A stretch of DNA of 64,000 nucleotides from JAPOXR01 sp965221935 (GTDB lineage Bacteria > Pseudomonadota > Alphaproteobacteria > Rhodobacterales > Rhodobacteraceae). Position 1 is the stretch's first letter; the number at the start of each line of letters is the position of its first letter. The stretch is taken from NCBI GenBank assembly GCA_965221935.1, contig CBDCSZ010000046.1, positions 214,419-278,418 of the forward strand. The letters are read 5' to 3'. A model generated the notes under the pieces. It had not been told where the DNA came from. It ran no database searches and saw only the letters and a program-made list of their open reading frames with translations. A program made the translations under genes and the position numbers. Below, piece after piece: positions 62,260 to 64,000 of this stretch.

Positions 62260-63681
62260 TTAAAATCCGCAGATGGCGCGTATCGTGTGGTGAACGTCTA
62301 CTTGCTTCGGAAGCTGTGCCTCGAATTCTTCATCGAGCACCTCTTGAGAGGTAAGGTCGAGGGGATCGCCGATCACGCCAAGAGGCTTGACGCCCGGCCC
62401 CGAAAATATAGACCAGACATTGATGTCGGAGAAATACGGCGGGCCATGATGGGCCGGGACGGATGGCTTCGTCCAGCCTTTCTCAACCAAGCCATAACTG
62501 TAGTCAGCGAGAATGAGGATGTCCGGGCTGCGCGGGTGCGCGAAGCGTCTAATGAACCAAGGTGCCGCGGCATCGTCGCGGTACCAAGCGCCTCGAATGT
62601 TGGGAATCTCCCGGACAGCCGCAACGGCGCTCTCGACGGCCTTTGTCGAAGTGTCGTGCAGATAAATTCCCCCCGAAGAGCCAGACAGGTAATAGGCGAC
62701 ATTTGCCTCTACATCCGGCGAATTCGCCAAATGAGACATCACGTCGACTGAATTCGGACGATCTGTCATTCCGTGATCGCTTGCGATGACGATGAGCGTG
62801 TCATCCAGCCAACCGCGTGACTCCAGATACTCCAGGAGGCGGCCGATCTGCCGATCCGTTTCCTCTACAGATTCGCGAATTTCCGGCGAATTCGTGCCGT
62901 ACAGATGCGCCACTATGTTGACGCTGACCAAGGTGATGAAGAACAAGTCGGGTTGCTCGGCATCGAACATTGCCAAAGCGGCATCCATGATGTGGCCGTC
63001 AATCTCTGGAGTGTCCGCAATCTCCACGTCGAGATGCCGAATTCCGTCTCCGATCCAGTCCGTCTTTCTTGGAATTCGGATACCGTCGAGATAGGCCGGG
63101 GTTGTTCGACCCGGCCGCTCCGTCCAAGCGAAGTACTCTTCGTTCACGCCCGGACCTATGTATGGCACACCCAACGCCCGCATCGTCACCAGTTCGTTGT
63201 AGCAATACGCGACTACATCCGCCTCGCGCCCCGCCAAGAGTATGCTCGGACGATCTTTCGTCGAAACGGCAGACACCTTGATCTTCGGATCGGACGATTT
63301 CCAAGCATCCGCTAACGTCTGCGCTTCAAGCCGCAGCTCGCCTGTCTTTTCGTCGTAGAAGTATTGAATTTCCCCAGATTTGTGATCAAACCATTGTCGA
63401 CTGGTGCACACACCATGCGATTTCGGGTAAACCCCCGTCGAAAGGGAAGAGAAGCCGGGCGCTGTTTCAGAGATGAAGCTCCCGCATACGGAATTTCGGA
63501 AACTCACTCCGCGTTCGACTATTCGATTGATGTTGGGAACTTTGAAGCGTTCGAGGTAGTCGTAGCGTCCTGCATCCACTCCCACGAAAACCACACGGCG
63601 TGGGCATCGCGACGTATCGATGATATTCGTCAGCGCCGTGCCACCCACCGGATCCCGCCCATTATTTGCCACTTTCGTCAT
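62260..63681 (-). CDS. Alkaline-phosphatase-superfamily phosphodiesterase/phosphatase
   Basis: A protein of 473 residues. RRVVFVGVDAGRYDYLERFK carries a metal-binding Asp. ISETAPGFSSLSTGVYPKSH holds the probable nucleophilic Thr of type I phosphodiesterases/nucleotide pyrophosphatases. VIASDHGMTDRPNSVD is the second metal site, and SVPAHHGPPYFSDINVW the third. In FITLVSVNIVAHLYG an Asn stands where relatives usually have Asp, so the site may be altered. ATG 63681 has GGAGAG upstream and is preferred over ATG 63756. No signal peptide is evident. The substrate is unknown. It is the only clear non-mobile gene in the distal part of the window. Confidence 0.8.
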   Translation of the reverse strand: MTKVANNGRDPVGGTALTNIIDTSRCPRRVVFVGVDAGRYDYLERFKVPNINRIVERGVSFRNSVCGSFISETAPGFSSLSTGVYPKSHGVCTSRQWFDHKSGEIQYFYDEKTGELRLEAQTLADAWKSSDPKIKVSAVSTKDRPSILLAGREADVVAYCYNELVTMRALGVPYIGPGVNEEYFAWTERPGRTTPAYLDGIRIPRKTDWIGDGIRHLDVEIADTPEIDGHIMDAALAMFDAEQPDLFFITLVSVNIVAHLYGTNSPEIRESVEETDRQIGRLLEYLESRGWLDDTLIVIASDHGMTDRPNSVDVMSHLANSPDVEANVAYYLSGSSGGIYLHDTSTKAVESAVAAVREIPNIRGAWYRDDAAAPWFIRRFAHPRSPDILILADYSYGLVEKGWTKPSVPAHHGPPYFSDINVWSIFSGPGVKPLGVIGDPLDLTSQEVLDEEFEAQLPKQVDVHHTIRAICGF

Positions 63682-63767
63682 AGTCGTTCTCTCTCCGGTG
63701 TTGGATTCAGTTCTCCTCGCCAAGAGAGCTTTGTTTTTCCAATTAGTCAAGCTCATTAGTGTCCGCC

Positions 63768-64000
63768 CAGTAATTCCAATTATGCGTTCACATCGGTTTT
63801 TTCTTCATTTTCGGCTGCGTTTCCGGGCGGATTTCTACTGTGTTTCGGCGGAAGGGGCGGGGCTGCCGGTTCCGGTTACGGAGGCTTTTCCGGCAGCTCG
63901 CCGGTGATGATTGTCCGCATCACGGCGTCCCAGTCGTCGTGCACGACGTAGACGGTCAGGAACTTCAGGTTGTCAAGAAGCCGGTAGCGGGCGGCGAGCT
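63768..64000 (-). mobile_element. Second ISNCY-type element, partial at window end
   Basis: From CAGTAATTCC at 63768 the sequence closely follows the left part of the ISNCY element at 57681, including the transposase C-terminus (stop at 63788-63790). One extra G near 63860 compared with the first copy (GGCGGAAGGGGCGGGGCT) shifts the last about 25 codons. The rest is outside the window. Confidence 0.85.

Overview
The window looks like chromosomal DNA of a GC-rich alphaproteobacterium. The first part carries an alphaproteobacterial core block (hemJ, maf, aroE, coaE-dnaQ, secB, fxsA, Tim44-like, Smr; then rimP-nusA-ylxR-infB). It also carries the remains of a sulfonate (probably isethionate) pathway. 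The second part is packed with mobile elements. Many genes carry IS insertions, frameshifts, nonsense codons or deletions, which suggests relaxed selection, as in a recently host-restricted lineage. That lifestyle reading is inference.

Region 1 (1-28.3 kb). A BsuBI/PstI-like type II restriction-modification locus runs off the left edge, led by a ribbon-helix-helix protein. hemJ and maf are divergent and flank an AT-rich intergenic region with DnaA-box-like words, at the place where many alphaproteobacteria have the chromosomal origin. aroE is followed by one reading frame that fuses CoaE and DnaQ. Then come secB, an IclR regulator, a TerC protein, and a degraded TRAP transporter-GMC dehydrogenase-xsc-pta cluster. 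There, an IS5-group element separates the dctP start codon from its ribosome binding site, a deletion has removed most of dctP and dctQ, and pta is frameshifted. After the rimP-nusA-infB operon come a DUF1801 gene, a decayed RES/Xre toxin-antitoxin pair, a DUF3500 gene and a truncated TonB receptor.

Region 2 (28.6-64 kb) is a nested pile of mobile DNA. It includes: (a) two divergent members (Tn-A broken, Tn-B apparently complete) of a transposon family coding for a DDE integrase, an AAA ATPase and a DUF3991/Toprim protein, plus a Cys/His-rich protein in Tn-B; (b) two inverted copies of a Y4b-type element (DUF5372, HTH protein, small ORF, serine recombinase), each broken by one end of a recombinase-in-trio (RIT) element; (c) two RIT elements, each with three coupled tyrosine recombinases and 86-88 bp terminal inverted repeats; (d) an IS4/Tn5-type element whose transposase has a DruA-like (DUF4338) N-terminal half; (e) an IS1634-type element; (f) two copies of one IS21-type element, one intact and one broken by RIT-2, a frameshift and a group II intron; (g) an IS630 element, ISNCY-type elements, and remnants of IS21a, IS1634, IS1595 and the IS5 group. 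The only clear non-mobile gene here is an alkaline-phosphatase-superfamily enzyme at 62.3-63.7 kb.

The nesting gives a relative order. The Y4b copies lie in Tn-A and IS21a. Tn-B is in Y4b copy 1 only. The IS4 element is in RIT-1 ritB. IS21b is in IS21a, RIT-2 is in IS21b, and the IS1634-type element is in RIT-2 ritC. The intron is in the IS21b end repeats, and a second IS21b is in the ISNCY element. The best candidates for an undescribed system are the Toprim-encoding transposon family, the palindromic RIT junctions, and the apparent targeting of the catalytic Glu region of DDE transposase genes by the Y4b element.
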